A DNA stretch of 64,000 bases, taken from the NCBI GenBank assembly GCA_001970955.1, contig MPUH01000158.1:28932-92931 (forward strand). Reading direction: 5' to 3'. The translations under genes were made by a program, and so were the position numbers. The DNA is from Stentor coeruleus. Lineage: Eukaryota; Ciliophora; Heterotrichea; Heterotrichida; Stentoridae. The notes beneath the pieces were generated by a model that worked only from the letters and a program-made list of their open reading frames with translations, searched no databases and was not told the origin of the DNA. This document shows, piece after piece, positions 21,901 to 31,594 of this stretch; the first letter of the stretch is position 1; the number at the start of each line of letters is the position of its first letter.

Positions 21901-22162
21901 AGAAGATTGTTTGAATATTGGGTATTGTTTAAGCAAACTTCCGATTAGTGAAAAAGCTATGAGGAAATTGTTGGATGGAATTTCTTGGTGGCAGAATAAA
22001 GTTATTGATGATCAACAGCTTTTGAGTTATTTTGCTGATATTGCAACTAAGTGTAAGAGGAATTGGAAGAGTGATTCAAAAGTACTTATTGAAGAGTTTG
22101 AAGCTGCGATGCGAGGAGAAGAAGAGGTTGTTAGAAAGCGTAAAGGAAGAAATAACCAATAA
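18947..22162 (+). CDS. NCAPD2: Condensin subunit D2 (Cnd1/NCAPD2-like)
   Basis: A 1071-residue HEAT-repeat protein. Two blocks mark it as the non-SMC condensin I subunit: a central HEAT region with DKSSFCRAKVLEAFETLT and RLLDSTALVRKKA (residues about 320-395), and the C-terminal Cnd1 region with SGIRSTAVISLGDLVMRHP, then EVRKKALLIISHLVLNDMLK (about 840-905). Condensin compacts and resolves chromosomes at division. It is shorter than animal NCAPD2 (about 1400), chiefly at the C-terminus, which ends in a basic KRKGRNNQ tail. The ATG is 42 bases after the stop of the channel gene on the same strand, leaving almost no room for a separate promoter. Confidence 0.88.
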   Translation: MEFVLPLKFEHLAEDRNESKFFVQSVFKVDNWDENKQKKQLEKVMNELFSTDESAFQIRKFFDVFYAFIYHYQKLSNEMQDEVLKIVTAAFNSVVSYVEKNQTQDDDVLECFKMYLVLIYGIFTRAKGISGSKAFKVLSRSLPQFKNLYSPEKPETRLLEIIIEIGFSEIERGSESEVVEVMKWVKDIENPDIWDGWRAKAINVLFGESEKCVKPLVSIVKNDPSLLNDFLSSLSEGILANNQVNETQGIKNVGIFITKLTAKMPREILMNVSVIVHLLNCEVFSLRNAVVLSIGEILCYIIKKDMDQSAERDTYTNYREQLLQILKSRIMDKSSFCRAKVLEAFETLTKESLLPRDWFLPVLKLASSRLLDSTALVRKKATGLLENLVYQNKLLEGEMKIEPKESIEAQLQRHKDALKSFENALEGQYDETTAGLDKEEAQQKSIKEQILVKFLEGYLEMIQIFQNSIKILIELLKSKNTSDVIGSIDVLVACSLRDICEPNEVVSAMLSLVCNSEQGVRKKVLDAFYNIYLNKKFNNEDSSINKILQMIEKLNIGQLASLESLFTELFAASMVPGEIKKKIWLKFKTEESYPSACILRFLSLSTDRSFLERRYDTFASRTLALSKNWKIFRECLLAFQFLEYQGEKTDNLLCKAAHQLFEIETSGWFPVAEQLIRTCSVLCESPLSVFKALAIKGLKILLEGNSREADLAKAIFIGGEIAMKVVVYGDKLGSEFKKRMETTKTNDELEEINGGRAAQVQLELKALKMSQENIVFEGLLSKFTPIILSLVKKLDEVKTLTLRKVLVLSLAKLMCINQKICEQNLLLLIKIAKENEDSGIRSTAVISLGDLVMRHPNLLEQQSTQLFSLLTDACVEVRKKALLIISHLVLNDMLKMKGLMANILKCYLDLELRGIVCVFIEELNQKSPNDIYNMIPDSISNMLKMDLSHNEFKIIVDMIFAYITKERQGENLTEKLSSRFKDGGKEDCLNIGYCLSKLPISEKAMRKLLDGISWWQNKVIDDQQLLSYFADIATKCKRNWKSDSKVLIEEFEAAMRGEEEVVRKRKGRNNQ

Positions 22163-22362
22163 TTATCAGTTAATAGAATTAAAAATATCCAAGATTTTAA
22201 AGAAAATTGTTGTTATTTTAATACATACTATATTGAGTTTTATTGAGAAAATATACAAGTTTTTTGAAGATATTTTGTATTTTATATGGAAAATATTCAC
22301 ACTTTATAAAGATTATCTTAGATTCTAACTATGATTATTATAAATTTCATCAAAATTCCTAA

Positions 22363-23316
22363 CTAATTATTTTTTGATTTTCTTATCTGTAAATCTCTAA
22401 CAATTCTGAACTTCGGTCTATCTTTATTATCTCTACTTGCTTTAAAAGCTTTTTTATTCAAACTATATATCCCTTACCTAGAAAAATTCAGATTTAAAGA
22501 CATGTTCATTGAGTTTATTTCAGGTCCTTGGATTTCATCTTTATCACTAAACTCAACACAAGGGTTTCCATAATATTTCAAACTTTTTTCTATATTTTTA
22601 TTAAAATAATTCCCATGACTTGACCTATGTTTTTCAGATAAAGATAATGAACATAATATAAAATTAGAAGGAAGTTCAGTATATTTTCTTTTTTTATATA
22701 CAGAAAAAGTTTTTTTATAACTATCGCTTTGGACTGAAGATCTTGGACTTGGTGTATCAGGAGTTTTTTTAATTTTTAAAGCTCCAAGTTTAGTTTTAGG
22801 TTCATTTAGCATTAAATTTGGTGTATTAGCCCCATATCCTATTTTGTTAGCAATTTTAACTGGCCATTGAAGTGGTCTAGGGGTAAATTTCGTAGTTTCC
22901 AGTTGAGATTTTGTAGGTGTATTAGAGCCTACTCTTGGAGTTAAAGACTGTAAATGGTCTTTTGGCTTATTGAAAATACCTAAAGCTGGTTCTGGGATAT
23001 TAAAACTTATAGAATAATTACCTGGACCAGATGGTTTTTGAGAATGGTTTAAGTCTAAAATAAAACTATTGATATCATTTTCAGGTTTGTATATTGAGAA
23101 TTTAGACTTAGAAAAAAATTTCTGGCCTTTTTTTTGGCTTCTGTGGTCTAGGGCGTTTAAGCTCTGAATTGGTGAACCTATTATTTTTGGTATTGGCTTT
23201 TTAGAAGTGCTTTTTAGATTGGAAAATTCGATCAGCCGAGGAGATAAAGTTTTTATATCTTTAAACAGGATGGAGTTTTGTAGTAGTTTATTTGTTTCGT
23301 TCATAATTTGTATCAT
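22363..23316 (-). CDS. Basic low-complexity protein with one PGxY-type motif
   Basis: Exon 1 runs from 23316 (MIQIMNETNKLL; an alternative ATG is at 23304) to 22478. After a 15-base intron the frame continues to a TAG at 22363-22365, adding about 32 basic residues. The protein is Ser/Pro/Lys-rich and probably disordered. One segment, SGPGNYSI followed by a second Pro-rich stretch, resembles the STPGR/SHIPPO motif of ciliary proteins, but a single weak match is not enough to assign it. Upstream in-frame codons to 23370 have no ATG. The short tail exon would be missed without knowing the tiny introns of this lineage. Function unknown. Confidence 0.68.
22463..22477 (-). other. 15-base intron
   Basis: On the minus strand this is GTAAGGGATATATAG. 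It begins after TCTAG and contains the TAA that would otherwise end the frame. Splicing gives TCT AGT TTG and a further open frame of about 32 codons. Confidence 0.8.
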
Positions 23317-23478
23317 AATCCCAAAAGCATAACATTCATACAATAAACTTATCAAACTTATGCAACCCACTCACTAAAAATATCAAAGTATTTTATATAA
23401 AACACATCAAAAAAATCACAAAACAAAAAAAAAACTCAAATCGCTAATCCCAAGGTTAATAAAATCTACTCTTATCTA

Positions 23479-24225
23479 CTAATTATCCTCTGCTTCCGAA
23501 GTCCAAAGTGAAATATTATCTCTAATCAATTGCAAGATCATAGTAGATTCTTTATACGCTTGTTCATCAGTAAGATTTTCCAAATTCTGAATCCCTTCAT
23601 CAAAAGCTTTCTGGGCAATTTTGATGGCTTCAGCGTGTTGGTTCAAAATCTCATAATTAAACACCGAATAATTCAACGCTAAGCCAATTCTACTAGGATG
23701 AGTACTATCCAAGCCACTTTCTGCAATAGTTAAAGCTTGTTGATAGTTTTCTTGAGCATTTTTCGAGCTTTCATCCTTATACTGACCTTGAGCAAATTCG
23801 CATATGTATCTATAATAATCTCCTTTCATCTTAATAAAAAACACTTTCCCTTCATCGCTTGTGATCTTAGGTAATAAGTCATTATCTATAATCCTAAGGA
23901 TTTCTCTGCAGAAACTTCTTAGCTCAGCTTCTACTTTTTCCTTATAATTTCCAGCTCTTGACTTATTCTCTTCATTTCCTCTACGAGCTTCTTTTTGCTC
24001 AATAGAATTCAATACCCTCCATGCAGTTCTTCTATTCCCGACAACATTTTTGAAGGCTACAGATAGAATATTCCTTTCATCTTCTGTAAACTCGCTATTG
24101 CATTTGGATATGAAATGACGGACGAATTCTATCATTTCATCGTACCTTTCACATTGCTCTGCCATACGACTAAGAAGCAGTAGTTCTTCCTTTGAAAGGC
24201 CACCAATGTTATCGAGTTTTCCCAT
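23479..24225 (-). CDS. 14-3-3 protein
   Basis: A 248-residue phosphoserine/phosphothreonine-binding adaptor that acts as a dimer in the cytosol. It carries the family signatures: SRMAEQCERYDEMIEF at the N-terminus, SVAFKNVVGNRRTAWRV, the MKGDYYRYICEFAQG helix, and a C-terminal block with LALNYSVFNYEI and STMILQLIRDNISLWTS. Residues that contact the phosphate (Lys and Arg in helix 3, Arg-Tyr in MKGDYYRY) are present. Length is normal and the acidic tail is short (EAEDN). No intron. It should bind phosphorylated targets of CAMK- and CK1-type kinases like those in this window, though that link is only general. Confidence 0.97.
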   Translation of the reverse strand: MGKLDNIGGLSKEELLLLSRMAEQCERYDEMIEFVRHFISKCNSEFTEDERNILSVAFKNVVGNRRTAWRVLNSIEQKEARRGNEENKSRAGNYKEKVEAELRSFCREILRIIDNDLLPKITSDEGKVFFIKMKGDYYRYICEFAQGQYKDESSKNAQENYQQALTIAESGLDSTHPSRIGLALNYSVFNYEILNQHAEAIKIAQKAFDEGIQNLENLTDEQAYKESTMILQLIRDNISLWTSEAEDN

Positions 24226-25364
24226 TTATAAGTTCGACATGTGATGAAAAATCAATGGAGTAGCTTTAAAACAGGTTGTATGAAAGGCTTTTAGGTTAAA
24301 ATTTTAGTTTATGAAAGTGAAGGGTGAGATGATGAGAAAAAGGTTTTGCTTTTTGATAGGTGTTGAGGATGGTGATATTTAGAGGAATAGAGAAATGGAT
24401 ATGAGAAGATGGAAGAGTAAAAGTTTAGATATGAAGAAAGCTTAGGCTATGAGAAATGAACATTTGAAGGCAGAGAAAGGGTTGAAGGGTGAGTTTTTTG
24501 GATGATGAAGTTGGGTTTGGGGAACTAGGGTTAGGATTGTTGTGTGCGATTTTGGAAATTTAATTTTTGTAGTTTGATTTTGGGATTAAGATTATGATGG
24601 AGATGTTTAGCTTGGTTGCAGATAGAAAAGTTATTTGAGTTGGATGTTTTGCATAAGAAAAATTAGTTTTTGATATAGAGAGAAGAAATTATGGTGTGGA
24701 ATTTGAGGGGTTTTGGATGTGATGGGTTTAGGCTTGTGATAATTTGTGATGTTAGCTGGAATTTTATGAGGAAAAGTCGAATACTGTTTTGATCTGGATT
24801 TTAGAAGTTTATTAGTTTTTTGGTGGGCTATTTATAAAGGTTTAATAAATTTTATTTAGTTTAAGATTTATTAGTGAATAAAGATTTAGGAGCAAAGGTT
24901 TTTTTTAATAGATAGTATTTATATTATGATTTTACAATTAGAAATTTTCTCTTGTTTAATTTGAGGTAGTTTAAATTATACGATTCATTCGCATATCGGA
25001 AAAATAATAACTCCCTACAAATTTTTATACAATAAAATCTAAAATAATAGCATTCCAATCATAACCCCCAAGCCACTTACTACTCTATATTCTCATATTT
25101 TTCCCTATTATCAAACCTTACTCTAGCTAACCTCAATCTTACTAATCTCATACCTTTTCCTCTACCATAAACTTTAAAGCCTCCTTCTAACAAATCAATA
25201 ACCACATATCTTGTAATTCATATAAATCCCCAATCTAAATATCTATACATAACCATAAATCTTTATATTCTAAATAAATCCTTCCTAATAAATATCATCT
25301 ATACACAAAATTCTAATACTAACCTTATATCAATCAATAAAAAAAATCACATTTATAATATCGA
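24226..25364. other. Divergent intergenic region
   Basis: The half next to 14-3-3 is G-rich on the plus strand (only 5 C in 24301-24480). The half next to the coiled-coil gene (25040-25340) is C-rich. The switch point near 24950 is AT-rich. No gene or RNA seen. Confidence 0.5.
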
Positions 25365-26060
25365 ATGAGTCAACAAGAATACGTTGAGCATTCCAAACTT
25401 TCTGAAGCCAAGCAAATGCGTAAACGTGCAGACGAGGATGCAAGACTTTTATCAAACAGAATAGCATTGCTTAAACAAGAAGAGCAAAAAGCGGTGAAAA
25501 AAATCGAAGAAACTCGACGTAAAGCTCAAGAAATAATAGATGCTCGTAACCGTAATCTTGAAGAACAACGTAAACGTGAAGAAATTCGCAAACAACGAGA
25601 AGATGAAGAAAATGAACGAATGGAAGAAAATAGAAAAAATCGTGAACGTCTTAAACAAATTAAAGACCAAACTAATACTTATCGTATAAACAAAGCTTAT
25701 GTAGATGTTCAAAACATAAAAAATACTAAAGAAAAAAACCTTAAGACTATTGAAGAAATGAAAAACGTCGACCTTGCTCAGAAAATTATTATTAAAAACT
25801 CAATTAAACAACAAGAACGTGAAGCTGAAGAACGTCGGAAGAGGATTTTAGATGAAAAAAGGGAAAAAGCTCGACAGGAAAACGAAAAAAAAATCGAAGA
25901 GGAAAACAGATTAAGAAGGGAAAGAGAAGAAGAGGTAGCAAAAATGGAACAAGAAGAACTTGAACTTATTCAAAGGTTACAGAATACGCAGCTATTACAG
26001 AAGTCAGCATATGAAGATTTGGAAAATGCACTTGCTGGGTCTATGGGTTTCCCTCAGTAA
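25365..26060 (+). CDS. Charged coiled-coil protein
   Basis: A 231-residue protein that is nearly all Glu, Lys, Arg, Gln and Asn in long heptad-like runs from about residue 15 to 215, predicting a continuous coiled coil. Conserved-looking ends are MSQQEYVEHSKLSEAKQMRK at the N-terminus and a short non-helical ALAGSMGFPQ at the C-terminus. Proteins of this kind are common in ciliate cortical fibres, basal bodies and axonemes, so a cytoskeletal role is plausible but not shown. I do not recognise a named family. The antisense open frame at 25452-25712 is a by-product of its purine-rich coding strand. Confidence 0.82.
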   Translation: MSQQEYVEHSKLSEAKQMRKRADEDARLLSNRIALLKQEEQKAVKKIEETRRKAQEIIDARNRNLEEQRKREEIRKQREDEENERMEENRKNRERLKQIKDQTNTYRINKAYVDVQNIKNTKEKNLKTIEEMKNVDLAQKIIIKNSIKQQEREAEERRKRILDEKREKARQENEKKIEEENRLRREREEEVAKMEQEELELIQRLQNTQLLQKSAYEDLENALAGSMGFPQ

Positions 26061-26266
26061 TTTAAATCATTAATAATAGTTTGGAGGATTTATATAAAGT
26101 TTTTAAAAGAAAAAATATGAACTTTTAGTTTTTTTATTGATAAAATGATATAAAAAAACTTCTCTTAAACTAAAAATCATGATAATCAACACATTATTTC
26201 CATTTTAACTCATATGCTTAACATAAATTAACTATTTTCCCTGTAATATCTACCAAACTTTCAACC

Positions 26267-28216
26267 TTAAGCAAGACGCATAGTAAATATCTTGATAAGT
26301 TCTCTAATCTTAGGCTTTCTCTCACTATAATCAAACAACTTAACAATCATCTTAGAAATCTCCCCTTGTGGAACATTCATAACCCTCCCAAGCTCTTCAA
26401 GCCACATATAAATATCTTTAAAATCATTATCTTTTTCAATATTATCAATCAACTCATAAAACAATTGCTTTAATAACCCTTCACTAATTAGCCTTGAACT
26501 ACACATTATCTTTGGATTTATAACTTCTAAAACACTATATAAAAAACTTGTATTTTTTTCTTTAAGAACAGTTGATAAGGCAGATTCAAAATCATGATTA
26601 CGTAATTTGTTATCGATATCTCTTTTAAGGTTTTCTAAACGTGAATCCCCAGTTTTATTTATAATAATATCATCTTGTCTTTTTGATTCTAAGCTTTCAA
26701 GAAGTTTAATTTCACTTTCATTGATTTTTTTCATTTGAATCAAATATTCTTTTTCTAATTTGACTGTAGTATTAGTTATATTATCTATTGCGTTTTTCAT
26801 ATGAGTGTCTAATGATGTAGCTTTAGCTGCAGCGCGGCTATTAGCTTCAGAAGACTGTTTTAAGGACTCTTGAAAAAGTGAAGACATTTTTGTGAAGTTT
26901 TCATTTATTTGTTGTTGGATCATTGGGATTAAGAAAGTTTGGAATTCGTAACGTAAGGATTGGTTGACTGTATTTTGAACTAAAGTCTTTTGTGCACCAA
27001 CTTCTATTTTCTGATCAAGTGCGCTCTGAATAGTCTTCGTAACCAAACTATTAATTGTATGTGGCGATACTGTCTTCTCAACCTTTTTAATCATCTCCTC
27101 AAATGACTTATTAACATTCATAATAATCGGGTTTATGATTTCCTTTGGATTAATTTGTTTAGCCTCCTGTTTTATCTCCACCATATTTTTCTTTGATTTT
27201 TTCTTAGGTTTGACAATTGGGATTTCTTCTTTAATCTCAGCCAAAGGTTCTTCAGCCTGATGATCAGATCTAAAAGTATAGAAAAAAACATCATCTCCAT
27301 GTCTAGCCACAGCTTGAGGTTTATCATTTTTTTTCCTAACAACAATATCACTACAAGCTTCCATAAGGGTAAAATACGCAGCACATTCTTGGTATTTTTG
27401 TGATATAAAATTATCTTTTGTTATTATAAGGACTTGTAATGAACCTGGATTCCCTAAATAAAGATAGTCACTACGTGGATCATATTGAAATATTTGTTTA
27501 ACTCCAAGAGTAAAAACTATAGATAAAAAGTTTATACTATAAATATTGATTCCATCTATATAAGCTAGTGCTATTTTGTCTTCATCTAATGCAACAATTT
27601 TTTCTAATTTGTCTTCTTTGATACCTTCTAAGGGTATAGATGAATTTTCACTTATTTTCATCAACTTACATTTGAAATCCTGGCTTTGGAATATAACTTT
27701 GTTGCTGGATACGAACTCAAAACACATAAGACCTTTTATTTCGAATTTTATTGAACTGAAAGAATTTTGCACTTTGCTCCAGATTTCAAGATTTTCGTCA
27801 CTCCAGAAAATCCCGATTTTGTCTATTGTCCAACCACTCCATTTCATTATTAGAATGTCTTGTGATTGAGAATAATCAAAGACTTCTTTTTCTGATTCAA
27901 GGTCGAAAATGATGAACCCTTGGCTTTCTATTTGAAATGAAATTATGTCTGAAATTTTACTGATTTCTAAGGTTTTTATTGAAGATGCGAAATAGAATAC
28001 TTTGCAGTCTTCGATTGTGTTTTTACAGACTGTTAGGGAATTTCCTGAAGTTATGCAGATAAAGTTTGTGTTTACTGCAATGAGATCATTCTGGGAGACT
28101 GAGAAAAGCTTTACTGGGTCTGTAGAGCACGCAGAAATTGCTTGAAAACTATCGACTACTTCAGTTTCCGAGCTGATTTCCGGTTGATCTAAATCCTTTG
28201 CATCACTTTCTTCCAT
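26267..28216 (-). CDS. EDC4/Ge-1/Varicose-like mRNA decapping scaffold
   Basis: A 649-residue protein with the layout of enhancer of mRNA decapping 4. The first about 330 residues are beta-rich, with repeated short strands like a degenerate WD40 propeller. A basic linker (KPKKKSKKN) follows. A helical region about 360-520 contains the EDC4-like stretch FQTFLIPMIQQQINENF followed by SSLFQESLK. The C-terminal helical domain (about 545-645) begins IDNKLRNHDFESALSTVL, which matches the family's ..G...EAF..AL signature. These proteins bring Dcp1 and Dcp2 together in P-bodies for 5'-3' mRNA decay. It is half the length of animal EDC4, mainly through a shorter linker. The assignment rests on architecture and the C-terminal motif. 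Confidence 0.75.
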   Translation of the reverse strand: MEESDAKDLDQPEISSETEVVDSFQAISACSTDPVKLFSVSQNDLIAVNTNFICITSGNSLTVCKNTIEDCKVFYFASSIKTLEISKISDIISFQIESQGFIIFDLESEKEVFDYSQSQDILIMKWSGWTIDKIGIFWSDENLEIWSKVQNSFSSIKFEIKGLMCFEFVSSNKVIFQSQDFKCKLMKISENSSIPLEGIKEDKLEKIVALDEDKIALAYIDGINIYSINFLSIVFTLGVKQIFQYDPRSDYLYLGNPGSLQVLIITKDNFISQKYQECAAYFTLMEACSDIVVRKKNDKPQAVARHGDDVFFYTFRSDHQAEEPLAEIKEEIPIVKPKKKSKKNMVEIKQEAKQINPKEIINPIIMNVNKSFEEMIKKVEKTVSPHTINSLVTKTIQSALDQKIEVGAQKTLVQNTVNQSLRYEFQTFLIPMIQQQINENFTKMSSLFQESLKQSSEANSRAAAKATSLDTHMKNAIDNITNTTVKLEKEYLIQMKKINESEIKLLESLESKRQDDIIINKTGDSRLENLKRDIDNKLRNHDFESALSTVLKEKNTSFLYSVLEVINPKIMCSSRLISEGLLKQLFYELIDNIEKDNDFKDIYMWLEELGRVMNVPQGEISKMIVKLFDYSERKPKIRELIKIFTMRLA

Positions 28217-28788
28217 TTATATGATAGAGGATGGAGAAAACTAAGAATTGTTGGGATATAAGAAGAGTTGAAGATATTTTATAATGGTTTATGGGAAATT
28301 TGGATTATTGTCTTGGATATAGACTTGGCAATATGGAAAATAGATTCTAGTGATAGATATAAATAGAGTAATTGGGTGAATTAGATGCTAAGATATTTAT
28401 GATTATGTTTTGATAATGTTTTATATGTTTGTGAACTGAATAGGAATGTGTATACTTTTTAGCACCCAAAATTTATATAAAAATTATACTATACTATAAA
28501 ATGCCAAATATCATTAATTTTCGATATAATTCTTAAAATTTAAGAGTATCAGCTTTGCTCATCCTTAAAACACGCATAGTCTTAATTTTTAATCAAAACA
28601 TACTCATATAATAATTTATTTTGCACGCCACATAATATTCTTTATACCCTTTATTAAATCTAACAAATAATTTTACATGTTTTTTTTTTCAAATAATTAA
28701 TAAACCAAACAATTTATCTTCACGTCTTTACTTAAGTGTTTAAATTTAGATTTAGATTACTAGATTTTATGGTACCTAAACTTAATAA
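28217..28788. other. Divergent intergenic region
   Basis: No gene seen. Plus strand is G-richer near the EDC4-like gene and C-richer near the Cys-rich gene. Confidence 0.45.
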
Positions 28789-30582
28789 ATGGCAAGCAGC
28801 ACATTGAAGCCCATAAGATCTCTTAGATCTTCTTCAGACTTTAGAAACTTTAGTCATATTCGCCCTTTAGACCAAAATTACTTTTATGCAAGCCTATGGC
28901 ATTCAGTATTAGAACTGACACTTGTGAATCTATCATACAGTGCTACACTACAGATATTTATGAATTCGATTTATTTTTACCCTGAATGCCAGGCTGCAGC
29001 TTTTGATAAGAAACATAAAAAGATAATCAAGGAATTCACCACAGCTCTCAAACAACAAAACGCTGTGAATAGCAAAAACCTGCTACACAGTGATGATATG
29101 TGGAGTCTTCTAAAAGATATCTTCAAATCAGTCCCAACAGATCCAGAATCTTATATATCTCCAATACATCCTCTTCTTGAATGTGTTAGAGTGCATCTAG
29201 TTGAAAAAACCGACGATTATGATGACTGGCCATGGGAAGTAAAAAACCCAATGTTCACAGTGAATCTATTCGAACAAGGGCCTGACGTTTATTTGCTCCA
29301 TCCAAAAAACAAACTAAAACTCCCCGAATTTAAAGCTCCAGATGAAGCTCTAACAACTGATGATAGTAGTCCATTAGCTCATGAAAAAGATGATTCTTTT
29401 ATTGACTTAGAAGAAGAAGGGGACTTTATCACTAATAATGATTTGAATAAAGATGAACTTAGACCTGCTTCTGAAGATCAAGCAATTTCTCCTGATGTCA
29501 AAGGCGTCAAGTTTGGTGGTGTTGACAGATCAGGCCAAAGAGCACCAACTCTAACTTCAACCAAGCCAGTTCTTAAAAAAACCGCAGAAGACCAAACACC
29601 CAAACTTAAAGATCCTATTTCTGACCCAAGCCCAGGTGTGGTTTATGAAAAAGTAGTCCCACAAAAAGCTCAAGATGTAACAATCGAGAAAAAAGTTGTT
29701 GAAAAAACAACCCAAGAATCAGGTTTAACTAAATTCTCTAGAGAAAAACTCACGGTTGAAACAAGAACTGACAAATCAGGAACCCAAAGCTACAAAGTTA
29801 CAACAACAACCAAAACCCAAATCACAACAACTCAAATGAAAAATGATGATTTTTCTATATTCAATCAAAAAGAAGAAATCAAAGTAACTCCACAAAAACC
29901 TAAACCTGAAGAAACAAAAATAACCCCACAAAAACCTAATCCAGAGGTCACAAAAATTACCCCACAAAAAGCAAAAACTGAAGAGGTTAAAATAATCCAA
30001 GCCCCACCACAAAAAGCAAAAGAACCAGTTGTCACAAAATCAGCTCCTCCAAAAGATGATGAAGAAGGTTTAGAATATCCAGCTTATTGTGGAGCACCAG
30101 CTTGTCAAAAATGCTTTAGGGAAATCGCTAGAACATCTCATTTTCTATTAAATTCATTATGTTGCAATAAAGTTATCGTTGCAGGGAAACAAGGAATTAT
30201 GCCTAGAAATGCTGTTGCTGAAGAAGCTGATCCTAAAACTTGTTATTTGTGTGGAAAAGGAGCTCCAAGAGCATCTTTGATAAATTGTATTTGTTGCTTT
30301 TTGAATTTTAATATATGGGGAACGAAAAAATATGTAAGGTCTGATGCTTGTGGGATATTGAGTTTGAATAATTGGGTTGATATTACTGTTGGTAGAGATG
30401 CTGATCTTGTGGAATGTAGTTTTTGTAATGATTATCGGAATCAAGCGTATATGTGCTATGCTTGTGATAATTGTGGTGATGTGGTTTGCTTGCAGTGTTT
30501 GAGAAAAAATACGTTTATTTCTGAGGGGGTTTGCAATGCATGTCATTCACGTAGAAATATAGTACCGATGATGCCCCGATAG
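28789..30582 (+). CDS. Cys-rich protein with a central repeat, probably zinc-binding
   Basis: A 597-residue protein in three parts. Residues 1-190 look folded and helical, with no recognised domain. Residues 200-420 are low-complexity and include about three copies of a 12-residue unit of the type TPQKPKPEE.KI (about 365-405). Residues 425-597 contain many paired cysteines: APACQKC, CYLCG, CICC, CSFC, CYACDNCG, CLQC and CNAC. This spacing suggests several zinc sites, perhaps related to RING, ADD or FYVE-type treble clefs, but no family signature is complete. It is probably a scaffold or ubiquitin/chromatin-related protein; I cannot say which. There is no membrane segment or intron. Confidence 0.82.
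   Translation: MASSTLKPIRSLRSSSDFRNFSHIRPLDQNYFYASLWHSVLELTLVNLSYSATLQIFMNSIYFYPECQAAAFDKKHKKIIKEFTTALKQQNAVNSKNLLHSDDMWSLLKDIFKSVPTDPESYISPIHPLLECVRVHLVEKTDDYDDWPWEVKNPMFTVNLFEQGPDVYLLHPKNKLKLPEFKAPDEALTTDDSSPLAHEKDDSFIDLEEEGDFITNNDLNKDELRPASEDQAISPDVKGVKFGGVDRSGQRAPTLTSTKPVLKKTAEDQTPKLKDPISDPSPGVVYEKVVPQKAQDVTIEKKVVEKTTQESGLTKFSREKLTVETRTDKSGTQSYKVTTTTKTQITTTQMKNDDFSIFNQKEEIKVTPQKPKPEETKITPQKPNPEVTKITPQKAKTEEVKIIQAPPQKAKEPVVTKSAPPKDDEEGLEYPAYCGAPACQKCFREIARTSHFLLNSLCCNKVIVAGKQGIMPRNAVAEEADPKTCYLCGKGAPRASLINCICCFLNFNIWGTKKYVRSDACGILSLNNWVDITVGRDADLVECSFCNDYRNQAYMCYACDNCGDVVCLQCLRKNTFISEGVCNACHSRRNIVPMMPR
29880..30010 (+). repeat. Imperfect 36-base tandem repeat within the Cys-rich protein gene
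   Basis: About three units, each coding for a 12-residue segment of the form ITPQKPKPEETK, with a partial fourth. The unit length is a multiple of three, so copy number could vary without breaking the frame. Confidence 0.7.
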
Positions 30583-30927
30583 ATTAGTAGTATAGTTTAG
30601 ATTTAAAAACTACAGAAAATTTATGGGTTTTTGATTATAAGATAGATTTGAGATAAAGCAAGATAGAGTTGTGGCGGATGAATGATGTTGGGTTATGCTT
30701 TTATATGATGAGTTTTGGTTTTATATTAAAAACTGATTAGAGAATGATTATTTTTTTGTATTCGAGTTTGGGTAATAATGAATTTTACTATAAAACTAAC
30801 ATATTATTTTTTAAAACTTAAAAATAATCAGTACAACCCTCATACAGAAAATTATAAAATTATATATTCCTATTATCAAATCACAAGATTTATTCCATAT
30901 AATTTATTCAATATAACCAATTAAGAA
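30583..30927. other. Intergenic region
   Basis: No gene seen. AT-rich, with the first 200 bases richer in G on the plus strand. Confidence 0.4.
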
Positions 30928-31369
30928 CTACATATTTGTAGGATTAAAATTGTGGAAGTAAGGGGTGCTCAAAATAGCCCTTGCTGATATTCTTTTTGCA
31001 GGGTCAAGGCAAACCATTTAAGACAAGAGATCAGTTCCATTAGAGCATAAGTTCGGAACTAGTCTTTCCAAATTTTGAGACTTCCACTTAGGGAATGTTG
31101 GTTTAAAATTTGGCAGTGAAGTTACACCTGGAAATGTGTTTTCATTAGGTGTTCTTAGAATTTTAAAGATTTTGAATAGCTGGTCGATTTCTGAGTCACC
31201 CATGAATAATGGCCATTTTTGAGCCATTTCTGCAAAGATACATCGGGCACTCCAAATTTCAACAGGCGTTAAATACTGTCTTCCACCTAAAAGAATCTCT
31301 GGAGTATGGTGCCAAAGTGTGACAACTTCATGAGTGTATGTTTTGATTGCTTGAATTTTTGAGAATATT
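30928..31369 (-). pseudogene. Cyclin-dependent kinase pseudogene (C-lobe only)
   Basis: Reading leftward from about 31369, the minus strand encodes the second half of a [14 protein letters not shown], then [46 protein letters not shown], and after an in-frame TAA (31021-31023) CLDPAKRISARAIL.TPYF. The whole N-lobe, the HRDLKPQN loop and DFG are missing, and an in-frame TAA lies immediately upstream at about 31373. The normally invariant WYRAPE has become WHHTPE, and WSIGCIF reads WSARCIF. Truncation, an internal stop and changed core residues together mark a dead copy, not a gene with introns. The likely parent is a CDK1/2-type gene elsewhere in the genome. Confidence 0.87.
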
Positions 31370-31594
31370 ATTTAGAGTCCTACACGTAGAAAGATATGAG
31401 ATTGTGTTTTTGTAGTAAAATTTGGCAGGAGTTTAGAATTTTTATGTAAGAATAAGGTTTTAGTTTAAAAATATGATGAAAGTGGATTTTTGATATACAA
31501 ATATTGATAGGTAGATTTTTTTTGTAGGAAAATATTTAAAATAACCTCATTTCTTAATTTCTCCCACATTCATCTAATAAAAATACCCGTTATA

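Noticed and set aside
22032-22328. 98-codon plus-strand frame overlapping the end of the condensin gene
   Set aside because: Its first 45 codons are the out-of-frame reading of the condensin C-terminus; the rest is AT-rich.
22474-23370. Start at 23370 for the basic protein
   Set aside because: The codon there is GTG; the first ATG in frame is at 23316.
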